A DNA stretch of 64,000 nt from Diadophis punctatus similis (Eukaryota; Chordata; Lepidosauria; Squamata; Dipsadidae), in assembly GCA_023053685.1 (NCBI GenBank), contig JALIGW010000005.1:55733242-55797241 (forward strand). Direction: 5' to 3'. The position numbers were made by a program, and so were the translations under genes. A model generated the notes under the pieces. It had not been told where the DNA came from, did not search any database, and saw only the letters and a list, made by a program, of their open reading frames with translations. Below, one piece after another: positions 32,606-43,200 of this stretch (position 1 is the stretch's first letter; each line of letters begins with the position of its first letter).

Positions 32606-33129
32606 AACATTTGCATTTGCATTTCCTTTTCTTCAAAAAGGCAATGTGGAAATATACACAATAACACTCTGTTTAGAGGCAGTTGCAGCTGTAGCCTCTA
32701 AAATGTTTTTGTTGACACAAATACTAGATAAGGACATACCACAGTAGAAATGTAAGCAAAGTGAATTATTTATCATTCATTTCTTGTATGTAGCTCCATC
32801 CACTTACTGATCATGCTGACAGCACAACTGCTGGCAGTTCTGGTGCAACTGGGATAAAACAGGAGCAGGAGATCAGGTGCATTTTTCTTTATATTCAAGC
32901 CCACTGCTGAAGCCAGGAAGTACATGCACTGCATGGTGAAGAATTGTGCCTCATGTTGATGATTCCAGACATGAGTGGGCTGAAAGAAGCACTGGCATCA
33001 CCGAAGGGTAATGGATCATTAGAAGTGAACTGTTGAACTTCTTGATCAATCTTTGGCTGGCTTGGATTCCAAAGCATGAAATCATAATATAGAAAAGAAT
33101 TTATGGGTTTATTTACTAAGGTTTCTGTG
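32606..33129. other. Unassigned sequence
   Basis: Nothing was recognised. Confidence 0.4.
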
Positions 33130-33960
33130 CCACTAAAGATCTAAGTGGCTATAAGAACCCAGAAACAAAGGTCTCAACACATGAACATCAACTAACTTTC
33201 CATGGCAACATCATCCATGGGGAAAGGGTAAAACTCTGTATCCCAGAATATAGTCTCACTTTACAGAGCTTTTGAATCCTAATAACATAGAGGAGAACTG
33301 GATATCTGGAGCAATCTATTCCATAGAGCAGAAGTCATCCCTGAGAAGATTGGCCCAAGGTTCCTGTATATCAAATTCCTCAAAAAGGAGCAAGGATTTA
33401 GGATCCAGGAGGACCCCCAAATTATGCACATGCTCTCTTTGAAGACCTATAAACCCATCAAGATCTAATGATGAAAATTACTTGTAAATGGAAGGTCCTT
33501 GAATCCAGAGCTGCACATGTTTCTAGGCCGGCTTCTCCCTATACAAAACTTAATAAACTCCAGGTACTTGACAAGCCCTCCATCACATATTCACCCTGAC
33601 ATAAGGATATAAAGCTGAAAACCATCTGCAGATTGATATCTTCTGACTACACGTTAATAGATGATGTAAACCAATGACTGATATTAAATAGGAGCATGCA
33701 AAGTGTTGAGCACCGTGGAATCCTATAAAGAGATCGACTTGGGATCTTTCTCAATCAACACCGATTGAAACTGATCCCAGAAGGAGGAGGAAAACTGCAA
33801 TGCAATGCAATGTCTCGCCCTTCCAGACCCCCAAAAGTTCCTCTGGATTTGCAGCCATGCTGCCTTCTCTATAAAGTTCCATCCAAAAGAATATCTTCTG
33901 TGCCCCACAATACTTTCGGCATTATCTACTTAAATAATTTGAGAATGTGAAGTGCTGTTT
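33130..33960 (-). pseudogene. Degenerate LINE reverse-transcriptase remnant (L2-like)
   Basis: Minus-strand pieces around 33600-33720 read like a decayed LLFNIYxxPLG...YADDxQL block. For example, gttttcagctttatatcctt lies where the YADDTQLY region would be, and ggtgctcaacactttgcatg where GVPQGSVLGP and the following residues would be. All frames are broken. The call rests on the order of weak matches and could be wrong in detail. Confidence 0.35.
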
Positions 33961-34184
33961 CCTTACACCTGCAACTTGATAATACTTTTGATCAACCTCA
34001 TATGACTCTTTCTATTGTTGTGACAGATTAAGAATGAAGAGGTCATTGAAAGAGTCAGAATTAAGCATAACATGGATTCTTTCCTTTAATGTAGCTGGTA
34101 CTTCATACCAACAGTTTCCTTTTTCTTTGGCGTAGAGATTGATAATAATGGTACTATATATATCAGCCTTCCAGGGAGAAGATC

Positions 34185-34235
34185 TATCTGTGTGGACATT
34201 AAGAGTCGAAAATGACTTGATGGCACATAATACCA
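34185..34235 (+). repeat. SINE or Bov-B-like 3' terminus
   Basis: The word gagtcgaaaatgacttgatg, then gcacataat is a typical end of squamate SINEs that share the Bov-B terminus (gagtcgacaacgactcgatggcac). The upstream part is not recognisable. Confidence 0.45.
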
Positions 34236-34865
34236 GGATTATTACCGATGTAGTTATTTTTTCTTCCTCTGTGATTGTACTCTAGCTACAGGTATGAGAT
34301 TTTCTCTTCCTAGTTCAGCGCAGCAGAACTCAAGATTCATAGATCTAGCTTTCCAGTAATGGCAATATTCCTCCTACTCAGAATTCTAAATTTAGTTTGT
34401 TTTTTAATTTTCATTCTTGCTTGCTCATTTAAAAACAGCCCTACTCTATATTTCATTTTGTTTCCCCAAAATATTTTATTTATTTAAGATATGTTTCTTT
34501 TTTTTTCCGTTTTAGATTTTATGGCTTTAATCTCTGTTGGTGAAATACCCAGAAAATGTTTTGTTAGTAGACTGTGTAATTCTCCTATGAATAAGCACCA
34601 TAAATTAAAAAGTTATAAGTTTTGCAGAAAGTAATTTGAAGCAGTTCCCAAGAAATTGATTAGGTTGCAGCAGAGTGACTAGGGACAGAATGGAGAGTTT
34701 TTGGGAAATAATAATTTCAGCAACAGCTGTGCTGAGAAATTTGCTTCAAAAACAAAACTGGCTGTGTGGTTTGCATGAAGGATGGCTTTAGAAAATATAA
34801 TGCAAAAGACCAGGTAAAACTATACTAGATAGTTTTTACAGTATAGAAATAAGGAACCAGGACTC
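34236..34865. other. Unassigned AT-rich sequence
   Basis: Nothing was recognised. A T-rich run lies at 34498-34510. Confidence 0.4.
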
Positions 34866-35316
34866 AAAGTCTGTAGAGATTCTCAGTCATCCAGGTCATG
34901 GTTGTCCCAAAGGTGCTTTTTCAGGAGGCAACTGGACTTTCTTGTTTTTTCTTTTCTTTTTTTCTTTTGAAGACATTTTGCTTCTCATCCAAGAAGCTTC
35001 TTCAGCTCTGACAGGATAGTGGGGAATGGAAGGATTTTTATTCCTTGTAGACAGCTGGTCATTTGCATGCTTTTAGAGGGTCATTGGAGCACTTGGAGGT
35101 TTATCTGTGTCCCCAGGGTCACCTGTGTAGTGCTTCTGGTTCCTGTAGTCTGCAATTTTTTCCCTCTGGAAATCCATTCCTACTCCCACACCATTCAAAG
35201 GGTGTTCATCCCAAATTGTACAGCTAAAAGTCTGTAGAGATTCTCAGTCATCCAGGTCATGGTTGTCCCAAAGGTGCTTTTTCAGGAGGCAACTGGACTT
35301 TCTTGTTTTTTCTTTT
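34866..35316. repeat. Pair of 90-bp direct repeats flanking a possible Penelope-like 3' segment
   Basis: The 90-bp stretch starting aaagtctgtagagattctca occurs at 34866-34955 and again at 35227-35316 with almost no difference. Between them, gaagacattttgcttctcat, then ccaagaagcttcttcagctc is a word common in dispersed retroelement 3' regions of fish and reptiles. The arrangement (same-orientation terminal copies about 360 bp apart) recalls the terminal repeats of Penelope-like elements. A simple local duplication is the alternative. Confidence 0.6.
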
Positions 35317-37010
35317 GAAGATGTAACCAGGTCCATCTAGATTTTCTGGAGTTTCAGTTCCATCCAGCTGAGCCAGGATTTATAGCCCAGTATTATTTGA
35401 AAGACCATAGTTTCTGCATTGAATAGAATATTTTTTTGGCCAAGTGTACTTAGACACAAAAGGAATTTGTCTCTGGTGTAGAAGTTCTCAGTGTACATGA
35501 AAAACAGCAATGTAATAATAATCATAATAATGATACCAATAAGAGAAGGTACTGGAGCAGATGAGAAGAATAAAAATAATACAGCCATACTACATGGGTA
35601 AATATGCTGAGATATAAGACAGTCCTGTGGGAATTAGGTATTCAGCAGAGTGATGGGACAAGGAAAATAAACCTCTCTGTATCTAATTGTTTTGGCCTAC
35701 AGTGCCCTGTACTGGTGTCCTGAGGAGAGGAGTTGAAACAAGATATTCAATTATTTTTGTTTGTCACTGATTATTTGACCACAGAAAAGATCATTGGTTG
35801 CTTATTTATTTAGCATCTTAAAAAAAACTTTCAAGGAAGGCAACAACTGTACAGAATGCGTAACAAATTCGAAACCAACAAAGTTAATTAAATGGGTGCA
35901 ATCCAGTAAGTATCTCTCGGTTAATTGAAGATAATATTTTTTATGTTCTCCTGGAGCTGAGTGACTTTTCAGAGAATATTTTGGGTGGGGAATAGAAGGC
36001 TTCAGGGAGAGACTGAATAATGGCCTTTTTGATTTTCCAATAGAAATCTTCCATCTGAGGGAGGAAAGCAAACTGGATCCATCCAGTACCAATGTCAGCC
36101 ATACATACAGTATATAGAGTTCACATATAGAGTACATGAATTTAATTTAAGTTCTCAGGAATCAAAGAACTCTGGCATCCACTCTGAACTCTGTTCAGAA
36201 ATAGCTTTGTCTGAAATTCTAAACATCATGTAATACTTAGTGTATAAAAATATGGAAGCTGTTTGACCATCTCAGAAAGAAAAATAGCCTGCTGCTATAT
36301 TATCTATCTGAAACATGAAATGCTTTGATAGGTATATAAAAAAATCATTGTAGTGGGATCTTCTTTGTTATGTTCATCAACAGTGGCAATTCATCATCCA
36401 TCATTTCAGTGTTTAACTGAGATCTCTGCCTAGTCTTCATGTTGTTCCAGAAATAGGCGAGAGGGAATCTGCTAGTTCTTTTTTCTATGGTGCTAGATGT
36501 ATCTTATAACTCCTACTGATATTGTTTCCATTCCACTCCAAATCTCAATTTTTAATTTGGCCTTGATGATGACGATTTTCTTCAACCTGATGTTTGAGCC
36601 ACTTTCTCTGATAAAGAATCTTACAGAATTTGGAAGTGTGTACATTTTTTTTTGATGCATCGATTGTTCCTAATGTAGATCTTGTTCATTTCCACTGATT
36701 TGTGAAAAGTAAGAAGCTTCACTACTACACAGATCCATTTGGATGATTGAAGACTAAAACCTATTGAGACTTTGAAGTGTCACAAAGTGCATTGTTAAGA
36801 CAGACTGTATTGCCTCTTTGCCTGAACAAGTGAACTGTATCACTTTTGTAGAGTAAATAGCCTGATATCGAAGCTACCTTACACAAGACCTGTCCTCTAG
36901 TATGCATAGTTTAGGTTATGGAATTACAGATTTAAGTTAAAGGGCAAATTCCAGTCGAAACTTTGAACAATGTTTTTAATAATTAAAAACAGTTGGATAA
37001 TGAAACCAAT
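35317..37010. other. Unassigned AT-rich sequence
   Basis: No repeat family or convincing exon was found. The interval 36370-36900 is unusually free of simple repeats and could be an old processed copy or unique DNA. No reading frame supports either. Confidence 0.4.
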
Positions 37011-37100
37011 TACCCAGGAAGGTGATGGGTTCTTTGCTAGATGTGTTCAGGCAGTGGCTGGATGGCCATTGGTTTTGAATACTTTAATTTGGAATTATAT
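37011..37100 (+). mobile_element. CR1-like 3' fragment, very old
   Basis: The word agatgtgttcaggcagtggc, then tggatggccattgg, then actttaatttgga resembles the C-terminal LINE phrase (...tcaagcagaggctggatggcca...). It is short and of low certainty. Confidence 0.35.
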
Positions 37101-39519
37101 CTTAAATTATCGCTTCTAATCCTACGATTCATAATTACAATATATACAAACAATCTGCAAGCCTTACAGGAAATAATCTGTAAGCCAAGTCTGGGGAGCC
37201 TGGATATTTTATTTTCCATATTCTCTGTCTCCATCTCTTCTACTTCCATTTTACAGACCAACAAAACGAGCAAGATGGAGTTTATGCTTTCATCCACAAA
37301 TCAGCTCTTTAGCAAAATAGTTCTTTCAAGTTTGTAGGACACTTTTTCCTTGCATGTCAATCTGTAGAATATTAAATTGGGGAGGATTTATTCTCTTTTA
37401 AGTATTAAACAAGAGATACAGATGATTTAATGCAGAAAGGAAACCTTTACAAAGCATGTTTTCCTAAAACTTAAAGAAAGGAGAAGGAATTATGGCCATT
37501 AGAAGCAGCTTATTCAAGTGTATTTGAAGGGTTCAGTTTTTTTCCAGGCTGTACCCAAGAGATGTTTCTCTTCTTTGGGACTGACTTCATTTCTTCTGAC
37601 TAAAACAGAATTACAAAGAGTGATGCCTACATTTAAATGCAACACCTATGTTTGATGGTTCTCTCAGAGAACTCTCAGGAGGTGATTAATTCTGTGCACA
37701 GAGGCTTATATTTGTGCATTCTATCGGAGCATTTGTGTATGATTTTCAAAACTAAGAAAAGTTTCTCTCTTGACTTCCTGGTACAGAGATTTCAGTTCAT
37801 GAATGCTGGAATAATTGGTAAGGTGAAGCCTCCATGTTGCTTGGATTCAAGTGTTTAACATATAGGAGCTTGACCTGGATTTAAATTTCAGATCCAGAAA
37901 CCAATCATGTCACAGAACAGCTGTGTTGAATCAGAAAACAAATCTTTCTCCAGCAATTTCATCCTAACAATAGACCGGATCCAATACAAGAGAATAAATC
38001 AGGGTTGAAATGTGAAGTTCCTGTGTTCTCTGAACTTGGTTGTTCAACTAACTTTACTATTGTTAGAGTGTTCATTTTCAACCAATTCAGTTATGCAAAA
38101 GAAGTCTCTCCTATGTAGTTTCGGCAAGCATACAATTTGCACTCAAAATTTGGGTGCAAATTGATTAGGCTGGCACAAATTACATAATTATATTAGAAAA
38201 TCAGATCTAGAAAAGATGGAGAAATACTTTCATACATAGAATGTGAATTAAGGAAAAAACAGGCTTGAAAGTTCTAATGCTGAAGAATAAAGCTTTGCAA
38301 CCTCCCTTTTTACACGTGGTCCAGTGTTTCACTTTATATGAATTTATTTTATGAAAATTTGGGAGCATAAAATGTAAGGCATAAAGCAAAGGGAACCTCT
38401 ATTTGATAAACCTATGTTTATAAGTCTCAGGCAAGAAAAAAACGGTCACACAACATCTAGAACTAAGACTCTAATAGGTAGTTATTAAATTGGGTTTTTC
38501 ACGTTGTCTCAATAATGGAATATTTCAGAACCAAATCTACCTGCTTACAAAGTTCTAGGAAACTTCCTTAAACAGTCTAGGTCATTAATCCATCTATTTC
38601 TGTACCACATGCAACATATTTGCCCAAAGCCAATATGTTGTTGATAAAGATTTCCACCAATTATAAATACAACACAGAGATCCAGGGTGAAGAAGTTTGT
38701 TCTCCAGGCTTTACAGCAAGAATATTGAAGATGTAGGAAGGGATCTTCTTTGAAGAAGGTGGAATTAAATCTGGGATTTTTCTATGCAAACCTGTGCCTC
38801 TCATGCCAAGAATTTTGTAAAAGAAAGAGAGAGAGGGGTGCGGGCTCTTTAGAACAATACTGTTCTCTTGTGTTCTTTCATTGAGTACTTCATACAATAC
38901 AATAATAAAGAACATTATTGTTGGACAGCTATTGTCTTATAAAGCTAATCTAGTGAAAACTACTGCCAGTTTTTCTTTGTGACACTTTTTCCAATTGATT
39001 TGCATTAATTGGAGATAGTAGTTATCATGAACATTAAGAGGAGCAGTTACTACATGACCTTCAGCCTCATATTATTACAATATATGCACAATGTGACCAA
39101 TATTTTGGTATTATCATTAACAACACTGTTCATAGGTCAAATGGTAATCAAAGCTAACAAAAAACAGATTATCACTGCTAATAGTCAATATTTACCTGAA
39201 AAATATGCCTCTGACAGTATATCCACAAATACTCCTGCTGTAATGAGCACCATAAAGCATCACTGGAAGGTAGGTGCTTTCAGACTTTGGTGATATTATT
39301 AGTGAAATCATCAGAAGAAGGAGTAACTGGACAAATAGCAGCTTGATGTCCACAGTTCCAGTTCAACCACTCTGTCAACTTGTTTTCTTCTGCTGTCAGA
39401 AGGAAGTATATTCATTGACTTTCCTATTCAAATTCAAGCTGCCAAGAAATTGTGTATCGATCTACTGGTCAGCTTTTATGCCCATTGCAACTTTTCATTA
39501 ATTTTCTTCAGTGGGCTCC
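37101..39519. other. Unassigned AT-rich sequence
   Basis: This is one of the longest repeat-poor intervals in the window. Short open frames at 37637, 38661 and 39009 have no recognised motif. It contains no microsatellite of note. Confidence 0.45.
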
Positions 39520-39690
39520 TTGGTGCTGTCTGAGCTTGCAGGTGTTACATTAGGTAACATCAGTGAACTGATGATGTTACTTAATTTGGTAATAAAACAT
39601 CTGCAAGAAAAGCACCAAGATCAGAGAACACCAAGGACCCCACAGTTTAACCCTGAGCTAGAAATATTCTCTTCTATCAGTAATTTTCTT
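39520..39690 (+). mobile_element. Penelope-like element 3' fragment
   Basis: The words gaactgatgatgttacttaa, then tttggtaataaaacatctgc, then aagaaaagcaccaagatcag, then accaaggaccccacag match the 3' region phrase seen inverted at 31230 and 45400. A short inverted ggtgttacattaggtaacat precedes it. Confidence 0.55.
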
Positions 39691-40248
39691 TTTTTTCCTT
39701 CCTGGTCTCTGATATTACTCACAGTCAGTCAATGTGGATGATGAAAAGTCTAGCTGTTGCTATTTTTAGGTTCTTTAGGGGAAATTGTGAGTTCTGCAGG
39801 CAGCGATGTTCTTTTTTCTCTGTGGTTACATTTCTATGATATCCCTTTTTCGTCCTTAAGAAGTGGTATTTTAATTTCACCACCCTATTTAGGAGATAAA
39901 TTGTAGGAACAAGGATTTGTTGAAAAGCTAGTTTGTGAAAACGCAGTAGAATTGATTTTTTTAAGAAGATTTTTTTAAATAAAATCCCCTATAACAGTAT
40001 ATTCATTTTATAAAACTAATTTGCTGCTGGGCATGTTTTAGCTCAAGGATTGCTTGTAGTTCTTAGTTTTAATCTGAACTCCATCTTCCTTACATCCCAG
40101 AGGTATAGTCTCTGAAAAGCTGAGGTATGGTTATATCCACCTGCTGAGCTTGTTACTAAAATGTGCTCTTAAGCAGTATTTTGAAAAATAGTTTGCAGGA
40201 AAATGTATCTGAGGGATTGATACTTTCAGGAGATATGACTTTTTGTAA
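39691..40248. other. Unassigned AT-rich sequence
   Basis: Nothing was recognised. Confidence 0.4.
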
Positions 40249-40256
40249 CATTGTAT

Positions 40257-40586
40257 CAGGGGTGGGTTCCTCCCGGTTTGGACCGGTTTGCCCGAACTGG
40301 TAGCGACCTGCTGGTGACGTCACCATGATGTCACCAAACCGGATTAGTCGGTGCCGGTCCGTGGGCGCCGCCATCTTTTTTTTGGAATTTTTTTGAACCT
40401 TTTTTTCCTTCTGAGCATGCGCAGAAGCCGAGTTCCGGAACTGTGCATGCGGTCACCATCTTTTTTTCTGTTTAGGTTTTTTGGGGAATTTTCATTACTG
40501 CACAAGTTTCATGCCCCGAGGCACGCCCACACAATGAGGGAGGGAGGGAGCAAACCGGCAGCGAGGTAAGTTGGAACTCACCCCTG
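40257..40586. mobile_element. GGGTGGGTTCC-family MITE, 330 bp
   Basis: The ends are caggggtgggttcctcccgg and aagttggaactcacccctg. Flanks cattgtat (40249-40256) and ctttgtat (40587-40594) agree at 7 of 8. Internal gagcatgcgcagaagccg and ctgtgcatgcgg form smaller inverted words. Relatives are at 47696 and 59219. GC-rich, non-coding. Confidence 0.88.
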
Positions 40587-40717
40587 CTTTGTATGCTGAA
40601 TCTCTGCTAAGTAACATCCATAACTTTTTGTAGACTATCACATACTCAGGTGAAAGGCTCTAAGAGAGCAGTTTACCTATGATTCTTTTCTGCCAGAATG
40701 ATCCATGCCTGTCTAAT

Positions 40718-41217
40718 ACAGGTAATCCTCAATCAATGACCAGTCACTTAATGAGCGTTTGAAGTTACAACAGACTTAAAAAAAACAATTTACAACCTGT
40801 CCTCAAAGTTACAAATGTCTGCCCCCCACACACACCATCACATGATCACATTTTAGGTGATTGGCAACTGTCTTGAATTTATGACTGGTTCCAGCCAATC
40901 CCAAGGTCACATTACCATGATTTGCTACATTTTTTTGTCATTATTCAGCAGAAAATGGGAAAAAAACACTCACTGAGTAGGGGGTTGGACTAGAAGACCT
41001 CCAAGATCCCTTCCAATTCTGTTATTCTGTTGCTCTGATACTGGATAATGCAGGATTCACTCAACAACTCCCCGGTTTGCTTAATGAACACATGATTCGT
41101 TTAGTGATTGCAGTGACTCGTTTTATAACCACTGTAAAATAGTCATAAAATTGAGCCCAGTCACTTGATGACCACAATTCTGAACTCCATTGTAATTGTA
41201 AGTCAGGAACTACTTTA
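40718..41217. mobile_element. Foldback MITE (AGGTAATCCTC / GTAAGTCAGGAACTAC), 500 bp
   Basis: The left end acaggtaatcctcaatcaat and the right end attgtaagtcaggaactact are decayed inverted repeats of a well-known tetrapod foldback family (AGGTAGTCCTCGACTTACGACC). Internal aagtgac/cattaatg periodicity is present. A CR1 3' fragment is inserted at about 40975-41036. Confidence 0.7.
40975..41036 (+). mobile_element. CR1 3' terminus inside a MITE
   Basis: The phrase agggggttggactagaagac, then ctccaagatcccttccaatt, then ctgttattctgttgc is an intact CR1 3' UTR end with its (ATTCTGTT) tail. It is only about 60 bp, a strongly 5'-truncated insertion. Confidence 0.85.
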
Positions 41218-41257
41218 CCAATGGGAGCACTGCCATGGTCTCCAAGTGGAGCCTGAA

Positions 41258-41331
41258 GAACTGAAGCCAAAATCTGTCAAGACATGATAACCGCCTGGTT
41301 ATCATGTCTTGACAGATTTTGGCTTCAGTTC
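41258..41331. repeat. Perfect 35-bp inverted repeat, 4-nt loop
   Basis: Arm 1 (41258-41292, starting gaactgaagccaaaatctgt) and arm 2 (41297-41331) are exact reverse complements separated by gcct. The tip reads gataaccgcctggttatc. It lies 40 bp beyond the MITE at 40718-41217 and is not part of its termini. Confidence 0.95.
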
Positions 41332-41740
41332 TATAAAGGTCAGTCTCTTGTCTCAATACTATGTTGCAGGCATATCTAGGTGTCATAAATGGGATCTTAA
41401 GAAACCTGGCTGATTTGTTGTCATGGCCAAAATTGAAATAAGGGCCTAATTGTGTCTCACAAGGAAGTTGTGCTTCTGTTTTTGCTACAAATGCTTTAAT
41501 AATGACTAAAATATAGTTTCCTATTTATGACTGGATTGTAAAATAATTATCATGTTCTTTTGAGCTTGGGAGAACATGGGTTAACATGAATAATTATCCT
41601 CTTAGAGGATTAGAAAATTACCCCTTTGTATTTAGAATATTTGTCTTGTTCTATGGTTCATCATCTATGTATATACCAACTGTGATTCTTGGAGCTGTTA
41701 GAAAAAAAAATCATTACACTTATTTTTTGGGTCTTCGATA
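41332..41740. other. Unassigned AT-rich sequence
   Basis: Nothing was recognised. Confidence 0.4.
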
Positions 41741-41814
41741 ATAGAATAACAGAATAACATAGAATAAGAGTTGGAAGGGACCCTGTAGGTCTTCTAGTCC
41801 AGTAAACCCTATAC
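41741..41814 (-). mobile_element. CR1 3' end, cut by a hAT element
   Basis: The run aatagaataacagaataaca, then gagttggaagggaccctgta, then ggtcttctagtccag is the minus strand of a CR1 terminus. The ccctatac target of the hAT element lies in the expected aaaccctata word of CR1, so the hAT copy inserted into this CR1. Confidence 0.8.
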
Positions 41815-42248
41815 CAGTGATGGCGAACCTATGGCACGGGTGCCACAGGTGGCACGCGGAGCCATATCTGCCGGCACGCGAGCCGTTGCCCTAGCTCAAC
41901 TCCAGTGTGCATGTGCACGCCAGCCAGCTGATTTTCGGCTCACACGGAGGCTCTGGGAGGGTGTTTTCGGCTTCCAGAGAGCCTCTGGAGGGCGGGGAGG
42001 CCATTTTTGCCCTCGCCAGGCTCCAGGGAAGCCTCTGGAGCCTGGGGAGGGCAAAAAACGGGCCTACCAGGCCCACCAGCAGTTGGGAAATGGGCCATTT
42101 CCGGCCTCCAGAGGGCCTCTGGGGGGGCGGGGGAGCCCGTTTTCGCCCTCCCCAGGGATTGAATTATGGGTGTGGGCACTCGCACATGCGTGATAGCGCG
42201 CGCGCATGAGCTTTCGGCACCCGAGGAAAAAAAGGTTCGCCATCACTG
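41815..42248. mobile_element. hAT MITE (GATGGCGAACC type), 434 bp
   Basis: The ends are cagtgatggcgaacctatgg and aaaaggttcgccatcactg. The perfect duplication ccctatac is at 41807-41814 and 42249-42256. The interior is GC-rich with repeated gcctctggag and gggcaaaaaacgggc words. It resembles a CpG island and carries several spurious frames, but it encodes nothing. An opposite-orientation copy is at 60425. Confidence 0.92.
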
Positions 42249-42256
42249 CCCTATAC

Positions 42257-43200
42257 CATAATCAACAATAATCAACCATTCTTCCTTCCAGTGTTGTTCC
42301 ACTCAAATTCCACTCAAATGAATGGTCAAACAACTGGCAACTTCAAATCTCAACCAACAAATGCTCTGTCTTACACATTGGCAAAAAAAAAAAAATCAGA
42401 ATACAAAATACAAACTTGGAGGAAACGAACTTGTAGATGACCCTCACTCTGTCAAAGACCTTGGAGTACTCATATCCAACGACCTAAGTGCTAGAGCCCA
42501 CTGTAACAACATTGCCAAAAAGGCACTAAGAGTTGTTAATCTAATCTTGCGTACCTTCTTCTCTGGCAACATTACATTACTAACCAGAGCATACAAAACA
42601 TTTGTTAGACCAATTCTGGAATACAGCTCACCTGTCTGGAACCCACACTGCATATCAGACATAAATACAATCAAGAGAGTCCAGAAATATTTCACAAGAA
42701 GAGTCCTTCACTCCTCCGCTCACAACAAAATACCTTATTCCACCAGACTTGAAATACTGGGATTAGACAATTTACAACTACGTCGCCTCCGATCTGATCT
42801 AAATGTAGTTCATAAAATCATATACCAAAATGTCCTTCCTGTTAATGACTACTTCAGCTTCAACTGCAACAATACACGAGCACGTAATATAGATTCAAAC
42901 TAAATGTAAAGCGCTCCAAACTCGACTGCAGAAAATACGACTTCAGCAACACAGTGATCAATGCCTGGAATGCACTACCTGACTCTGTGGTTTTTTCCCC
43001 AAACCCCAAAAACTTTAACCTTAGACTGTCTACAGTCAACCTCTCCCCGTTTCTAAGAGATCTGTAAGGGGCGTGCATAAGCGCACCACTGTGCCTACCG
43101 TCCCTATCCTACTGTCCTATTGTCCTCTTTTATTGTTACTTTTTACTTATGTTTATACAAACTACTACTATCCTATACATGTTTGACAAATAAATAAATA
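42257..43200 (+). pseudogene. LINE reverse-transcriptase C-terminus and 3' UTR (CR1/L3-like)
   Basis: The frame from about 42340 reads YKLGGNELVDDPHSVKDLGV, then CNNIAKKALRVVNLILRTFF, then TRAYKTFVRPILEYSSPVWN, then RVQKYFTRRVL, and breaks at 42903. Shifting frame continues KRSKLDCRKYDFSNTVINAW, then NALPDSV, then STVNLSPFLRDL to a TAA at 43065. This is the thumb and C-terminal part of a Jockey-superfamily LINE. The 3' UTR gggcgtgcataagcgcacca and a tgtttgacaaataaataaat tail follow. One frameshift and an N-terminal poly-A slippage (42387) are the visible defects, so the insertion is fairly recent. A second 3' end of the same family is at 46985. Confidence 0.8.

Noticed and set aside
36370..36900. 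Processed pseudogene
   Set aside because: Neither strand gave a recognisable protein, and no poly-A tail or target duplication was seen.
41831..42246. GC-rich frames up to 120 codons and an apparent CpG island
   Set aside because: They lie inside a hAT MITE with a perfect 8-bp duplication. The same holds for 60263-60828, 49250-49729 and 52601-53072.
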